Source: Mycobacterium simiae (GTDB lineage: Bacteria; Actinomycetota; Actinomycetes; Mycobacteriales; Mycobacteriaceae). From it: a stretch of 64,000 nt of DNA. This document shows, one piece after another, positions 50,345 to 59,276 of the stretch. The notes under the pieces are model-generated. The model searched no databases. It was not told where the DNA came from and worked only from the letters and a program-made list of their open reading frames with translations. Within the stretch, counting starts at the first letter, position 1. Each line of letters begins with the position of its first letter. The DNA lies in the NCBI RefSeq assembly GCF_010727605.1, contig NZ_AP022568.1, forward strand, positions 558,001 through 622,000, given 5' to 3'. Position numbers and translations under genes: made by a program.

Positions 50345-51106
50345 ATGTATCTCAGCGCCGAGCGGTTAGCCCTGGCCAATCAGGCAGTCAAAGAGACTTT
50401 CGAGCAGTGCAGCATTGTCTGGCAAGCCATCCCGCATTGGGATACCGGTGATCCGGGCCAGATCACGGTCGCGGATGGCAAGTACAACCCCGCGGGCTTT
50501 CTACCCATCGACCAAAAGGCCATACCCTTCGTGATCACCTTGGCCGAAGCGAATGCGCCGACGCCCGATCTGTTGCTCACCCAAGTCATGGCAACCGCCA
50601 AGGATCTCGCCCAGCAGGTTGACGACGCTGTCCTCCCGCTGATTTTCACTGGCGCGTCGACCAACACCGCGACGGGCGGCGGACCGGCCGCCCTGCTTGC
50701 ATCGTTGATCAAAACCAGGGCGCTCATCGAGGACGCCGGCTACCGGGCGCCGTCGTGCATCATCACGAACACTGAAGGGCTGCTGAAGCTCAGCCAATTC
50801 TCCAGTGGGGTGTCCATCCTTGGGCAGCTGACCGCCGCGGCCAACGTGAATTCCCTTTACCGCACCGTGCCGCTGAATCCGTCTGATGGCGTTCTCAAGT
50901 TGGTCTTCGTCGGCCGCCGCCGACGCATCCCCCAAGGCGGGGCACCGCAGGCATCACCGGGTGAGGAACCGGTGGATCTCGCGGTCGCCCTACCGCCCAG
51001 CCTGGAGGTCGACGGAGAAACCGGGGGCAATATCCAGCTGACCGCCCGGATCCGCTATGCAAAGAGGATCACGGATGCCAACGGCCTCGCCGCCCTCCAC
51101 GTCTAA
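50345..51106 (+). CDS. Encapsulin-like HK97-fold shell protein (candidate)
   Basis: The 253-residue product has no signal or membrane helix and reads like a family 1 encapsulin. A segment AIPFVITLAEA is followed by a long spine helix (77-101, ATAKDLAQQVDDAVLPLIFTG), matching the AA..LA..ED.A.F.G pattern. Next come an A-domain-like part (GYRAPSCIITNTEGLLKLSQF) and a C-terminal strand pair (VDLAVALPPSLEVDG and IQLTARIRYAKRITDANGLA), matching the D..v...D.S.G and v.l...Es..fRv..peA pattern. Length fits (about 265 for family 1). AAGGAG precedes ATG 50345. It heads an eight-gene operon. The assignment rests on comparison by eye and needs a profile or structure test. Confidence 0.55.
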   Translation: MYLSAERLALANQAVKETFEQCSIVWQAIPHWDTGDPGQITVADGKYNPAGFLPIDQKAIPFVITLAEANAPTPDLLLTQVMATAKDLAQQVDDAVLPLIFTGASTNTATGGGPAALLASLIKTRALIEDAGYRAPSCIITNTEGLLKLSQFSSGVSILGQLTAAANVNSLYRTVPLNPSDGVLKLVFVGRRRRIPQGGAPQASPGEEPVDLAVALPPSLEVDGETGGNIQLTARIRYAKRITDANGLAALHV

Positions 51107-52280
51107 ACCCCTAGACGGCACAATCTTTCCGACGGGCCCCAATACGCTCGAGGGCTACCTCGCCCTGTGCAAGGAGGCGTGCGACCGGGAAATCCAGCGG
51201 CTGTACGGTCCCGCAGACCCCGGCTCGCACGGGCTCTACGACCTGATCCTGGACTATCCCCTGCGCGGCGGCAAGGCGCTGAGACCGGCCCTGAGCATCG
51301 CCACCTGCCTGGGACTCGGGGGCCATCTCGAGGCGATACTTCCGACCGCGGCCACACTCGAGCTGTATCACAACGCGTTTCTCATCCACGACGATATCGA
51401 GGACGAATCGTGGTGGCGGCGAGGTAAACCCACATTGCACATCGACCACGGCGTGCCGATCGCCGTCAACGTCGGCGACGCGATGTTGTCCCTGTCGCTA
51501 CAGCCGTTATTGGACAACGTCGAACGAGTGGGGCTTGGGCCCGCGCTGCGCATCCTGCGCGCCATCGCCAAGATGACCCGAATGACCGTCGACGGCCAGG
51601 CGATCGAACTCGAGTGGGTCCGCTCCAACACCTGGCGCCTCGATGATGCGGACTACCTCACGATGGTGGAGCTCAAGACCAGCTGGTACACGTTCATCAC
51701 GCCACTACAGGCCGGTGCGATCGCCGCCGGCGCCGGACCCGAGCGAATGCCCCCACTGGAGTCGCTCGGTCGGCACCTCGGAGCGGCCTTTCAGATCACC
51801 GACGATTTGCTGAACCTGCGCGCGGATCCTGAGGAGTACGGCAAGGAGATCGGCGGCGATCTCTGGGAGGGCAAGCGGACCCTGATGTTGCTGCACACGC
51901 TGCGATGCGCCGAACCGAGCGACCAGCAACGCGTGGTGCGGATTCTGGCCAAGCGGCGCCCGGCCCCCGACGATGAATTGGGCCTCGCCGAGCTACTCGA
52001 CCGACTTGCGACCCGAGGCGAACTATCCCAGTCGGGTCGGGCCGAAATCAAGGCCCGGCTGCAGGGACACCATCCGTCGGAGCCGAAGAGCCTCAGCGAC
52101 ATTCGCTGGCTCTACGAATTGATGCAGGGCGTCGGTTCGTTGCAACACGCCCGGGACGTCGCCGCTGAGCATGCCCGGAAGGCGGCCGCCGCGCTGGCCG
52201 GCCTTGACTGGTTGCCGCCCAGCCGCCACCGGGACCTGCTGGCCGCCCTGGTCGACTATGTGCACGGACGGACCCGATGA
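51075..52280 (+). CDS. Polyprenyl diphosphate synthase (IdsA/GGPP-synthase type)
   Basis: This trans-prenyltransferase of 401 residues makes a linear isoprenoid diphosphate from isopentenyl units. The first Asp-rich motif DDIED is in FLIHDDIEDESWWRRGKPT, the second (DDLLN) in FQITDDLLNLRADPEEYGKEIGGD. GKALRP lies near the N-terminus. ATG 51075 follows AGAGGATCACGG and lies inside the 3' end of the shell-protein gene (32-base overlap). It couples by ATGA to the next gene. Chain length cannot be set from sequence with certainty; C20 is plausible. Confidence 0.9.
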   Translation: MPTASPPSTSKPLDGTIFPTGPNTLEGYLALCKEACDREIQRLYGPADPGSHGLYDLILDYPLRGGKALRPALSIATCLGLGGHLEAILPTAATLELYHNAFLIHDDIEDESWWRRGKPTLHIDHGVPIAVNVGDAMLSLSLQPLLDNVERVGLGPALRILRAIAKMTRMTVDGQAIELEWVRSNTWRLDDADYLTMVELKTSWYTFITPLQAGAIAAGAGPERMPPLESLGRHLGAAFQITDDLLNLRADPEEYGKEIGGDLWEGKRTLMLLHTLRCAEPSDQQRVVRILAKRRPAPDDELGLAELLDRLATRGELSQSGRAEIKARLQGHHPSEPKSLSDIRWLYELMQGVGSLQHARDVAAEHARKAAAALAGLDWLPPSRHRDLLAALVDYVHGRTR

Positions 52281-52735
52281 ACCCGGAGACCTTACTCGCC
52301 ATGCTGGCGGAACTCGAGCGGATCCGCGAACTCACGCTCGACCTGATCGACCGCGAGACGCCACCGCTACGCCCGGCGCCGCCGGACGACGAGACCGGGG
52401 CGCAGCGGTCGGCGTTCGAACTCCTCCTGGGCGCGCGTCGCGCGGTCCTGGGCAGCCCGGCGGCCGCCCGAGGCCTGCACGACCTGCTCGTAGGCGAGGG
52501 TCGACGCTATGCGAGCACCCCACGCGGGGCGCGGTTGTGCCAGGGGTTGGCTGCCTCCGAAGCAGTGGAGAACCTCCGGCGCGTCTGGGAGATGGTGAGC
52601 CTCAACGTTCTCGATGGTCCGGCCGCCCCCAACGCCGCCCCCGAAGCCTGGGCGGATTTGATAGCGGACGCGGTCATCGGCCGCGGTCTCGACGACTCCA
52701 TCCTCGCCCGCCTGCGGCCCGAGGGGTTCGCATGA
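52277..52735 (+). CDS. Unknown alpha-helical protein of the isoprenoid operon
   Basis: I do not recognise this 152-residue protein. It is rich in Ala, Leu, Arg and Glu, predicted all-helical, and lacks a signal or membrane segment. It overlaps both neighbours by ATGA, so it is made in step with them. Its C-terminal segment SILARLR (141-147) resembles LLSRLR at the end of the SCP2 protein of the same operon. Confidence 0.8.
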   Translation: MNPETLLAMLAELERIRELTLDLIDRETPPLRPAPPDDETGAQRSAFELLLGARRAVLGSPAAARGLHDLLVGEGRRYASTPRGARLCQGLAASEAVENLRRVWEMVSLNVLDGPAAPNAAPEAWADLIADAVIGRGLDDSILARLRPEGFA

Positions 52736-52995
52736 CACTCACCGATGCTCGCGAAGCTCTGGCCGACCACAGCAGTTTCATCGGTTACCTGATTGGCCTC
52801 GCTGCAGTGGCCCGGATGATTCGCGTCCTGGCCGACGATGCCGGCCCGACCGCAGCGCTTCACGACGACCCCGATGACTTCGTCTACGCCCTGCTTGGGC
52901 TCGCTAGTCTCGGTTCAGGAATCGAACGTCTCGCGAAATGCCGTCCGCCGCAACGATGTTCAGTTGAGCAATCCGTTACGCGGTGGCTGCAATGA
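52732..52995 (+). CDS. Small unknown protein of the isoprenoid operon
   Basis: The 87-residue protein has one moderately hydrophobic segment (FIGYLIGLAAVARMIRVLA) and another (FVYALLGLASLGSGI), neither clearly a membrane helix. It has two cysteines in KCRPPQRC. ATGA overlaps on both sides support that it is real. No family recognised. Confidence 0.75.
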   Translation: MTLTDAREALADHSSFIGYLIGLAAVARMIRVLADDAGPTAALHDDPDDFVYALLGLASLGSGIERLAKCRPPQRCSVEQSVTRWLQ

Positions 52996-54014
52996 ACGCG
53001 CTGCTGGCACGCAACGACTTCCTTCGCGCCCCGATGCTGGCAACTGCTCGGCCGGCGGGATTCAAGGAGTGGCATCACTTCGTGATCCACGGGCGGGGCG
53101 TGCGGCTGTTGATCAACTTCAGTCTCAACAATGAAGTATTCGGCGCTGGTGATAGCCGGCTCGCACCGCGCCTCATCGTGATCGCCCACGACGAAAACTG
53201 GACCGGCGCCATCGAGCGGTTCGACCCACACGCCGCAAACGTCTCGGCCGATCTGGGTGAACTGACCATTGGCGACAACCGGATGTCTATCCGGCCCGAC
53301 GGCTACCAGGTGGCACTTAACCTGCCCGACAAAGGCATTCACGGCGAATTGCATTTCGCCTCGACCACCAGGCCGTTCGTGGTGCGCAACCAATCGCTGG
53401 GTGAGGGTCGGATCAGCTGGCTGTTCGTACCACGACTGCGCGTGCGGGGCCGATTGGCCGTCGGCTCTCACGAGCACCGCTTCGATGACGAACTCGCCTA
53501 TCACGACCACAACTGGGGACATTTTCGGTGGGGCGACGACTTCGGCTGGACATGGGGCACGATCCTGCCGACCGAACCCGGGGACCCGTGGTCGATGGTC
53601 TACCTGCAGACGACCGATGGGAGCCGGCTGCGCTGCCTGTCCCAAGCCCTCTACGTCTGGCACCGCGACGAGCCCGCCGCCATATTCCGGCACGCGGCGG
53701 TGCGGACCCGCTCGAACGGGCGGCTTTGCGTCCCGGCCGATTGCACCTTGCCGCCCCCGATGCGGTTGCTGCTGGATGGCGAGGTACCGGGAGTACCGGG
53801 GCACGTCGATATCACCGCAACACGTGCGGGCGACACGGTGCACGCCGAGTTCCGCGCACGGTCGTATGCCCGCGTGGCGCAGCCGAGCGAGACTCGTCTC
53901 GACCATTCGACCGTGCTCTGCGAAACGGTTGGCAGCACCGCGGCGCACGGCACCATCGGCGGCACGGACTTCAACTTCGCTGGTACCGGTGTATTCGAGT
54001 TCCTTTATGGCTGA
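52992..54014 (+). CDS. CrtC-like lipocalin-fold protein
   Basis: The 340-residue protein resembles the CrtC (hydroxyneurosporene synthase)/AttH group. These have a double lipocalin fold and often hydrate or bind isoprenoids. The hallmark is AYHDHNWGHFRWGDDFGWTWG at about residues 164-184. Other typical parts are KEWHHFVIHG and DGYQVALNLPDKGIHGELHF. ATG 52992 overlaps the previous stop by ATGA; a GTG at 52983 is possible. Together with the prenyl synthase and the FAD enzyme it suggests modification of a carotenoid-like or other isoprenoid chain. Confidence 0.8.
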   Translation: MNALLARNDFLRAPMLATARPAGFKEWHHFVIHGRGVRLLINFSLNNEVFGAGDSRLAPRLIVIAHDENWTGAIERFDPHAANVSADLGELTIGDNRMSIRPDGYQVALNLPDKGIHGELHFASTTRPFVVRNQSLGEGRISWLFVPRLRVRGRLAVGSHEHRFDDELAYHDHNWGHFRWGDDFGWTWGTILPTEPGDPWSMVYLQTTDGSRLRCLSQALYVWHRDEPAAIFRHAAVRTRSNGRLCVPADCTLPPPMRLLLDGEVPGVPGHVDITATRAGDTVHAEFRARSYARVAQPSETRLDHSTVLCETVGSTAAHGTIGGTDFNFAGTGVFEFLYG

Positions 54015-54408
54015 GTGGGTTTCGTCGCTATTGCGGCGCTCGATCGCGCACCTGGAAGACGAGGTGCCCCAGAGTTATCGCGTGCTGGTCACAACGCTCG
54101 GCTCGCTGGTGGTCCAACTCGACGTGGACGGCGAGGTGTTTGCGCTGCGCGGCGGTGACCGGTTACGGGTGTCGAACGGTACGGCACCGGGGGCCGGTGT
54201 CCGGATTGCCACCTCGCGGCTCGCCGTTCTCGACCTGATCGACGCCAGGGTGGGGCTTGGTGAGGCTGTGGAGGCCGGCATGGTTCGAGTGCACGGCTCG
54301 CTCGACGACGTCCAGCGCGTGCATGACGCACTGCAGGCCTACGTGCACGCCGCGGTCCGGGCATCCTCCCAGCCGGCACTGCTGAGCCGACTTCGGGCGG
54401 CGTCGTGA
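54007..54408 (+). CDS. SCP2-type sterol/lipid carrier protein
   Basis: The 133-residue protein has the SCP2 layout: VLVTTLGSLVVQLDVDGEVFALRGGDRLRV, then RIATSRLAVLDLIDARVGLGEAVEAGMVRVHGSLDDVQRV. Such domains bind hydrophobic ligands in a tunnel. It overlaps the CrtC-like gene by 8 bases and the FAD gene by GTGA. It likely carries the hydrophobic intermediate or product of the pathway. The C-terminus is ALLSRLRAAS. Confidence 0.82.
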   Translation: MAEWVSSLLRRSIAHLEDEVPQSYRVLVTTLGSLVVQLDVDGEVFALRGGDRLRVSNGTAPGAGVRIATSRLAVLDLIDARVGLGEAVEAGMVRVHGSLDDVQRVHDALQAYVHAAVRASSQPALLSRLRAAS

Positions 54409-56660
54409 CCGAACGGATAACGACGCCAGCCTCACGCGAACCCCGTCCCACGGTGGCGGTCCTCGGCGCCGGCATCGCCGGCCTCACCGCCGCACATGAA
54501 CTCGCCGAGCGCGGTTTCGCCGTCACGGTGTACGAGGCGCGACCGGATGAACGCACTGCGCTGGGTGCCACGCCGGCGGACACCTACCCGGCCGTCAAGC
54601 TGGGCGGCCTCGCCGCTTCTCAGTACTCGACGGTAGGCAGTAGCGACGGGAGCCAAGCCGAGCTACGGCCATTCCCGGGACGACGCGGTCGCCCGCGTGC
54701 ACCCCGGCGCGCGGTGGCGGGCGAGCATGGCTTCCGCTTCTTTCCCGCGTTCTACCTACACATTTGGGATCTGTTCCAGCGGATCCCGGTCTATCAACTC
54801 ACCCAGACAGCCGATGGCACGTCGTGGACACCAACGTCGCGCACCGTCTACGACAACGTCCGGCGCGTGGTGACCAAGGGCGTCACGGTGCACGACCGAC
54901 CCTCCCTGGTATTTCCCAGCGAACTGCCCCGCAGCCCCGCCGAGTTTCTCGGCGTGCTCAGCGAGCTAGCGACATTGGGCTTCACACCCAGCGACGTCGG
55001 AACCTACCTGAGCAGGCTGCTTCGCTATCTGTCCACCAGCCCGTTGCGCCGTGCGCGGGAACTGCAGAACCTGTCCGCCTACGACTTCTTGGTCGGATAC
55101 GACAGCAGGACCGGAATCAACGAGTTCACCTATTCACCGAGTTGCGACAGGCTATTGCGCCAAATGCCAAGAATTCTGGTGGCTCTGGATTCCCTGTGGG
55201 GCGACGCGCGCACCAATATGAGCACCTATCTGCAGCTGTACCTAAATATGGACCGTCGGGACAACAAGGCCGACGGCGTTCTCAACGGGCCCACCACCGA
55301 GGCATGGTTGGACCACTGGTATCGCCACCTCGTCAGGCTCGGCGTGCGCTTCGTCCACAACGCGGCGAGTCGTCTCGACCCGCCCGCATCCGACCCCACA
55401 CAGCCACCGCACCTGCGGCCACGCGCGCGGATCACGTTCACCGACGGCACCCGGGTGAGTCCGGACTATATGGTCGTGGCCGTCGACGCCCCGGCGGCCG
55501 AGTACGTCACCACCGCGCTACGCGCGGCCGGCACCGGGGGAACCGTGGCCAGCCTGGACGGTTTCACCACCATCCCGCCCCCACCCGACGGGCCGTTGCA
55601 ACCCGCCGCGACCCGCCCCCGCGGGCGACGGAATCCCTACTCGATGGATGAGATGGGGCGGGTGCCATGGGATCGGTTTCAAACCCTATGCGGCATCCAG
55701 TATTACTTCGACACGGAGTTCCAATTGCTCCGCGGACACATGTTGCTCACCGGCACACGGTGGGCGCTGTCATCGATCAACCAGACCGGATTGTGGGAGA
55801 ATCGGCCGAATCTGGACGCGGACGGCCATGTCTCGGTGCTCTCGGTCGACATCGGAGATTTCAATACCCCTTCTGATGAGCTGGTCGACGAATCGGGCCG
55901 CGGCAAGACCGCCCGCGACTGCACACCCGACGAAATCGCCGCAGAGGTATGGCGCCAGATCGTCTCCGCGCTCACCAACGCCGACAGATCGGTTGGGGCA
56001 GAGGTCATGCCGTGGCCGGTGTGGTACGCGCTCGACCGCGGCCTGATCATGGCGACCGGCCCCGGTCAAGGGCAGGGCCGAATCATCCGCAACGAATCAC
56101 CGTATCTGGTTCCCATCGTTGGAGATTGGAACAACCGCCCCGGCAGCGACCCGTGGAACCCGCACGGCACGTCCTGGACCAGCACGCCGGACGACGTCGG
56201 GTGGCTTGAAGATCTCGAGGTGCGCAACGTCTGGCAGGCCCGCCATGGTGGCTATCAGGTGCACAACAACTCGGTGGTGTTCGCGGGTACATGGAACAAA
56301 ACCTTCACGCGGGTGACGTCCATGGAGTCCGCGTGTGAGTCGGGACGCCATGCCGTGAATGCGATTCTCGACCATTACATCTGGGTCGAATCGGAGGGTG
56401 TCGATCGGCGGGAGCAGAGTCCGCCGCTCGCGTGGGAGTTTCCCTACGGGTTCCTCGACCAAGGCCTGTCGAGTCCGATTCGCATGCCCACACCGGCCGG
56501 TGACTACTGCTATGTGTTCGACATCGAAAACCGGGAACCGGCCGACACCCGCGCGCTGCGTAACCTCGATTCGGATCTTTGTGAGCAGTCGCTGCCGCAT
56601 CCGTTGGACACGCCGGCCGCATTTTCGTCCGGCGTCCCGATGCCCCTGTTCCCGCATTAG
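54405..56660 (+). CDS. Large FAD-dependent desaturase/oxidoreductase
   Basis: The 751-residue protein begins with the dinucleotide fold VAVLGAGIAGLTAAHELAERG and EAR of the phytoene desaturase/amine oxidase superfamily. GEHGFRFFPAFYLHIWDLFQRIP is typical of carotenoid desaturases and isomerases. It is longer than CrtI (about 500), with extra C-terminal sequence containing VFAGTWNKTFTRVTSMESACESGRHAVNAIL, where the FAD-binding end of the fold lies. It starts at GTG 54405 overlapping the SCP2 stop. No membrane helix is clear. Its substrate is inferred to be a prenyl lipid. Confidence 0.85.
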   Translation: MTERITTPASREPRPTVAVLGAGIAGLTAAHELAERGFAVTVYEARPDERTALGATPADTYPAVKLGGLAASQYSTVGSSDGSQAELRPFPGRRGRPRAPRRAVAGEHGFRFFPAFYLHIWDLFQRIPVYQLTQTADGTSWTPTSRTVYDNVRRVVTKGVTVHDRPSLVFPSELPRSPAEFLGVLSELATLGFTPSDVGTYLSRLLRYLSTSPLRRARELQNLSAYDFLVGYDSRTGINEFTYSPSCDRLLRQMPRILVALDSLWGDARTNMSTYLQLYLNMDRRDNKADGVLNGPTTEAWLDHWYRHLVRLGVRFVHNAASRLDPPASDPTQPPHLRPRARITFTDGTRVSPDYMVVAVDAPAAEYVTTALRAAGTGGTVASLDGFTTIPPPPDGPLQPAATRPRGRRNPYSMDEMGRVPWDRFQTLCGIQYYFDTEFQLLRGHMLLTGTRWALSSINQTGLWENRPNLDADGHVSVLSVDIGDFNTPSDELVDESGRGKTARDCTPDEIAAEVWRQIVSALTNADRSVGAEVMPWPVWYALDRGLIMATGPGQGQGRIIRNESPYLVPIVGDWNNRPGSDPWNPHGTSWTSTPDDVGWLEDLEVRNVWQARHGGYQVHNNSVVFAGTWNKTFTRVTSMESACESGRHAVNAILDHYIWVESEGVDRREQSPPLAWEFPYGFLDQGLSSPIRMPTPAGDYCYVFDIENREPADTRALRNLDSDLCEQSLPHPLDTPAAFSSGVPMPLFPH

Positions 56661-56674
56661 CTGGAGGTAACGAA

Positions 56675-57505
56675 ATGACCATGCCGACGACGGATTACCA
56701 CCAACAGCTGCTCTGGTATCTGCAGACCTGGCGACAGCTGCTGGAACAGTGGGCCGCGATGGCGGCCGGGGCACCGTTTTTGACCGCGTCACCCATGCCG
56801 CCCGCGCCGCCCATGCAATTCATGCCGTTCATACCACCGTTCGCGCCGCCGTTCGGGCTCCCGGTGCCGCCCGCGGCTCCGGTGTCACCGGTTCCCTCTG
56901 GGCCGCCGGCGCCGCCAGCGCCGCAGCCACCCGCGCCGGGCGATTACGCCCAGCAGCTCTTCAGTTACCTGCAGGCCTGGCGGCAGTACCTCGAACAGGC
57001 CGCGGCCGCAGGCACGCCGCGGGCAGGCAGCGTCCAACAATCCGCGGTCCAACGATCCGCGGCGCGCCCCGCCAACGATGGCGGCACGACCGGCCGGCCC
57101 GACCTGCCCGTCCCGCCCACCGACCCGCCGGGCGGCATAAGCGCCCTACAGAGCGATGAGCACAAGAAATCCGATCCGATACCACCGCCGAAGCTGGTGG
57201 ATCGAGCGCCCAGCCATTTTCACCAATCCCAACTCGCCGCCATCGACTTGGAGCCGGCGGCGAGTCCGTTCGACGATCCCGGCGAGCGATTCCAAATGCC
57301 CGACCCTGTCACGTTATCGGCTCGACCGGAAGCTGCGCGCCGGATGGTGGAAGCAGTCCCCCACCCCAACGTCGGGTCGGCTTTCGTCAGCGCCATGCAG
57401 CGCGTGGGGCCGGTAGCATCACCGCCGGCCGCGCCGGTCTCGCTGTTTTCCACTCCCGACGTTTCGGCCAGCGTGCGGGAAGCCGGCGAAACACCTTCTC
57501 GCTGA
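56675..57505 (+). CDS. Proline-rich protein with a duplicated aromatic helix motif
   Basis: The 276-residue protein is not of a family I know. Two copies of a 20-residue helix, DYHQQLLWYLQTWRQLLEQW (7-26) and DYAQQLFSYLQAWRQYLEQA (90-109), flank a linker very rich in Pro, Ala and Phe (33-88). A long disordered tail follows. GGAGGTAACGAA ahead of ATG 56675 is the strongest ribosome-binding site of the operon, suggesting high expression. The design suits a scaffold or targeting protein, perhaps one that brings enzymes or lipids to the shell; this is inference. Confidence 0.8.
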   Translation: MTMPTTDYHQQLLWYLQTWRQLLEQWAAMAAGAPFLTASPMPPAPPMQFMPFIPPFAPPFGLPVPPAAPVSPVPSGPPAPPAPQPPAPGDYAQQLFSYLQAWRQYLEQAAAAGTPRAGSVQQSAVQRSAARPANDGGTTGRPDLPVPPTDPPGGISALQSDEHKKSDPIPPPKLVDRAPSHFHQSQLAAIDLEPAASPFDDPGERFQMPDPVTLSARPEAARRMVEAVPHPNVGSAFVSAMQRVGPVASPPAAPVSLFSTPDVSASVREAGETPSR

Positions 57506-57512
57506 CCGGTAT

Positions 57513-57964
57513 TCACTCCATCAGCTGAGCGGCGACGGTGGCCCCGAGGTTCCAGCATGCTTCCACGTCGTCCTTACTCGGCTTGCCGGAAACCACCACC
57601 GTCTCCGCGGCTTTCACCCAGCCCAGCCCCGTCGTGATGGCGTCGAGTCCCCGTTCGGCACCTTCGGTGCCTTCGTTGCCGTGCAGGTAGACGCCGAACG
57701 GGCGCCCGCGTGTCGTGTCGAGCAATTGGTAGTACGCGCAGTCGAATGCGTGCTTGAGTGCGCCGGAGATGTAGCCGAGGTTGGCCGGCGTGCCCAACAG
57801 GTAACCGTCCGCCTGCAGCATCTCCACCGGTGAGACCGTCAACGCCGGCCGCCGAATAACCTGCACGCCTTCGATTTCGGGGTCGGTGGCGCCCGCCAGC
57901 ACCGCCTCGAACATCTCCTGGGTGTGTGGTGATGGTGTGTGGTGGACGATCAGCAGCGTCTTGG

Positions 57965-57968
<4 letters not shown>
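57513..57968 (-). CDS. Flavodoxin-like NAD(P)H oxidoreductase (Rv2771c-like)
   Basis: The 151-residue protein has a flavodoxin fold. KTLLIVHHTPSPHTQEMFEAVLAGA fits the phosphate-binding loop, and ADGYLLGTPANLGYISGALKHAFDCAYYQ the flavin contact. It corresponds to Rv2771c, marking the return of M. tuberculosis gene order after the accessory block. It starts by ATGA overlap with the preceding membrane protein gene. Confidence 0.85.
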
Positions 57969-59187
<1,219 letters not shown>

Positions 59188-59260
59188 TTATGCACAGTTC
59201 GGCATTGCTCCACAGCCGGCGATTTGGCCCGCGACTTGGGACCGAGATCGGACCTAGCAT

Positions 59261-59276
59261 TCGAACATGCATTCGA
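59261..59276. promoter_or_regulatory. LexA-binding SOS box across the HNH gene start
   Basis: TCGAACATGCATTCGA matches the SOS consensus TCGAAC-RNNN-GTTCGA at every fixed position except one (A for G at position 11). It is itself a perfect palindrome apart from its centre-flanking bases. It covers the ATG at 59267, so bound LexA would block transcription start or early elongation. Several M. tuberculosis 13E12-family genes have SOS boxes (recalled). Confidence 0.78.

Noticed and set aside
50345..51106. Reading the shell candidate as a family 2B encapsulin with cyclic-nucleotide domain
   Set aside because: At 253 residues it is too short to hold a cNMP-binding insert and no such motif is visible; a family 1-like fold fits better.
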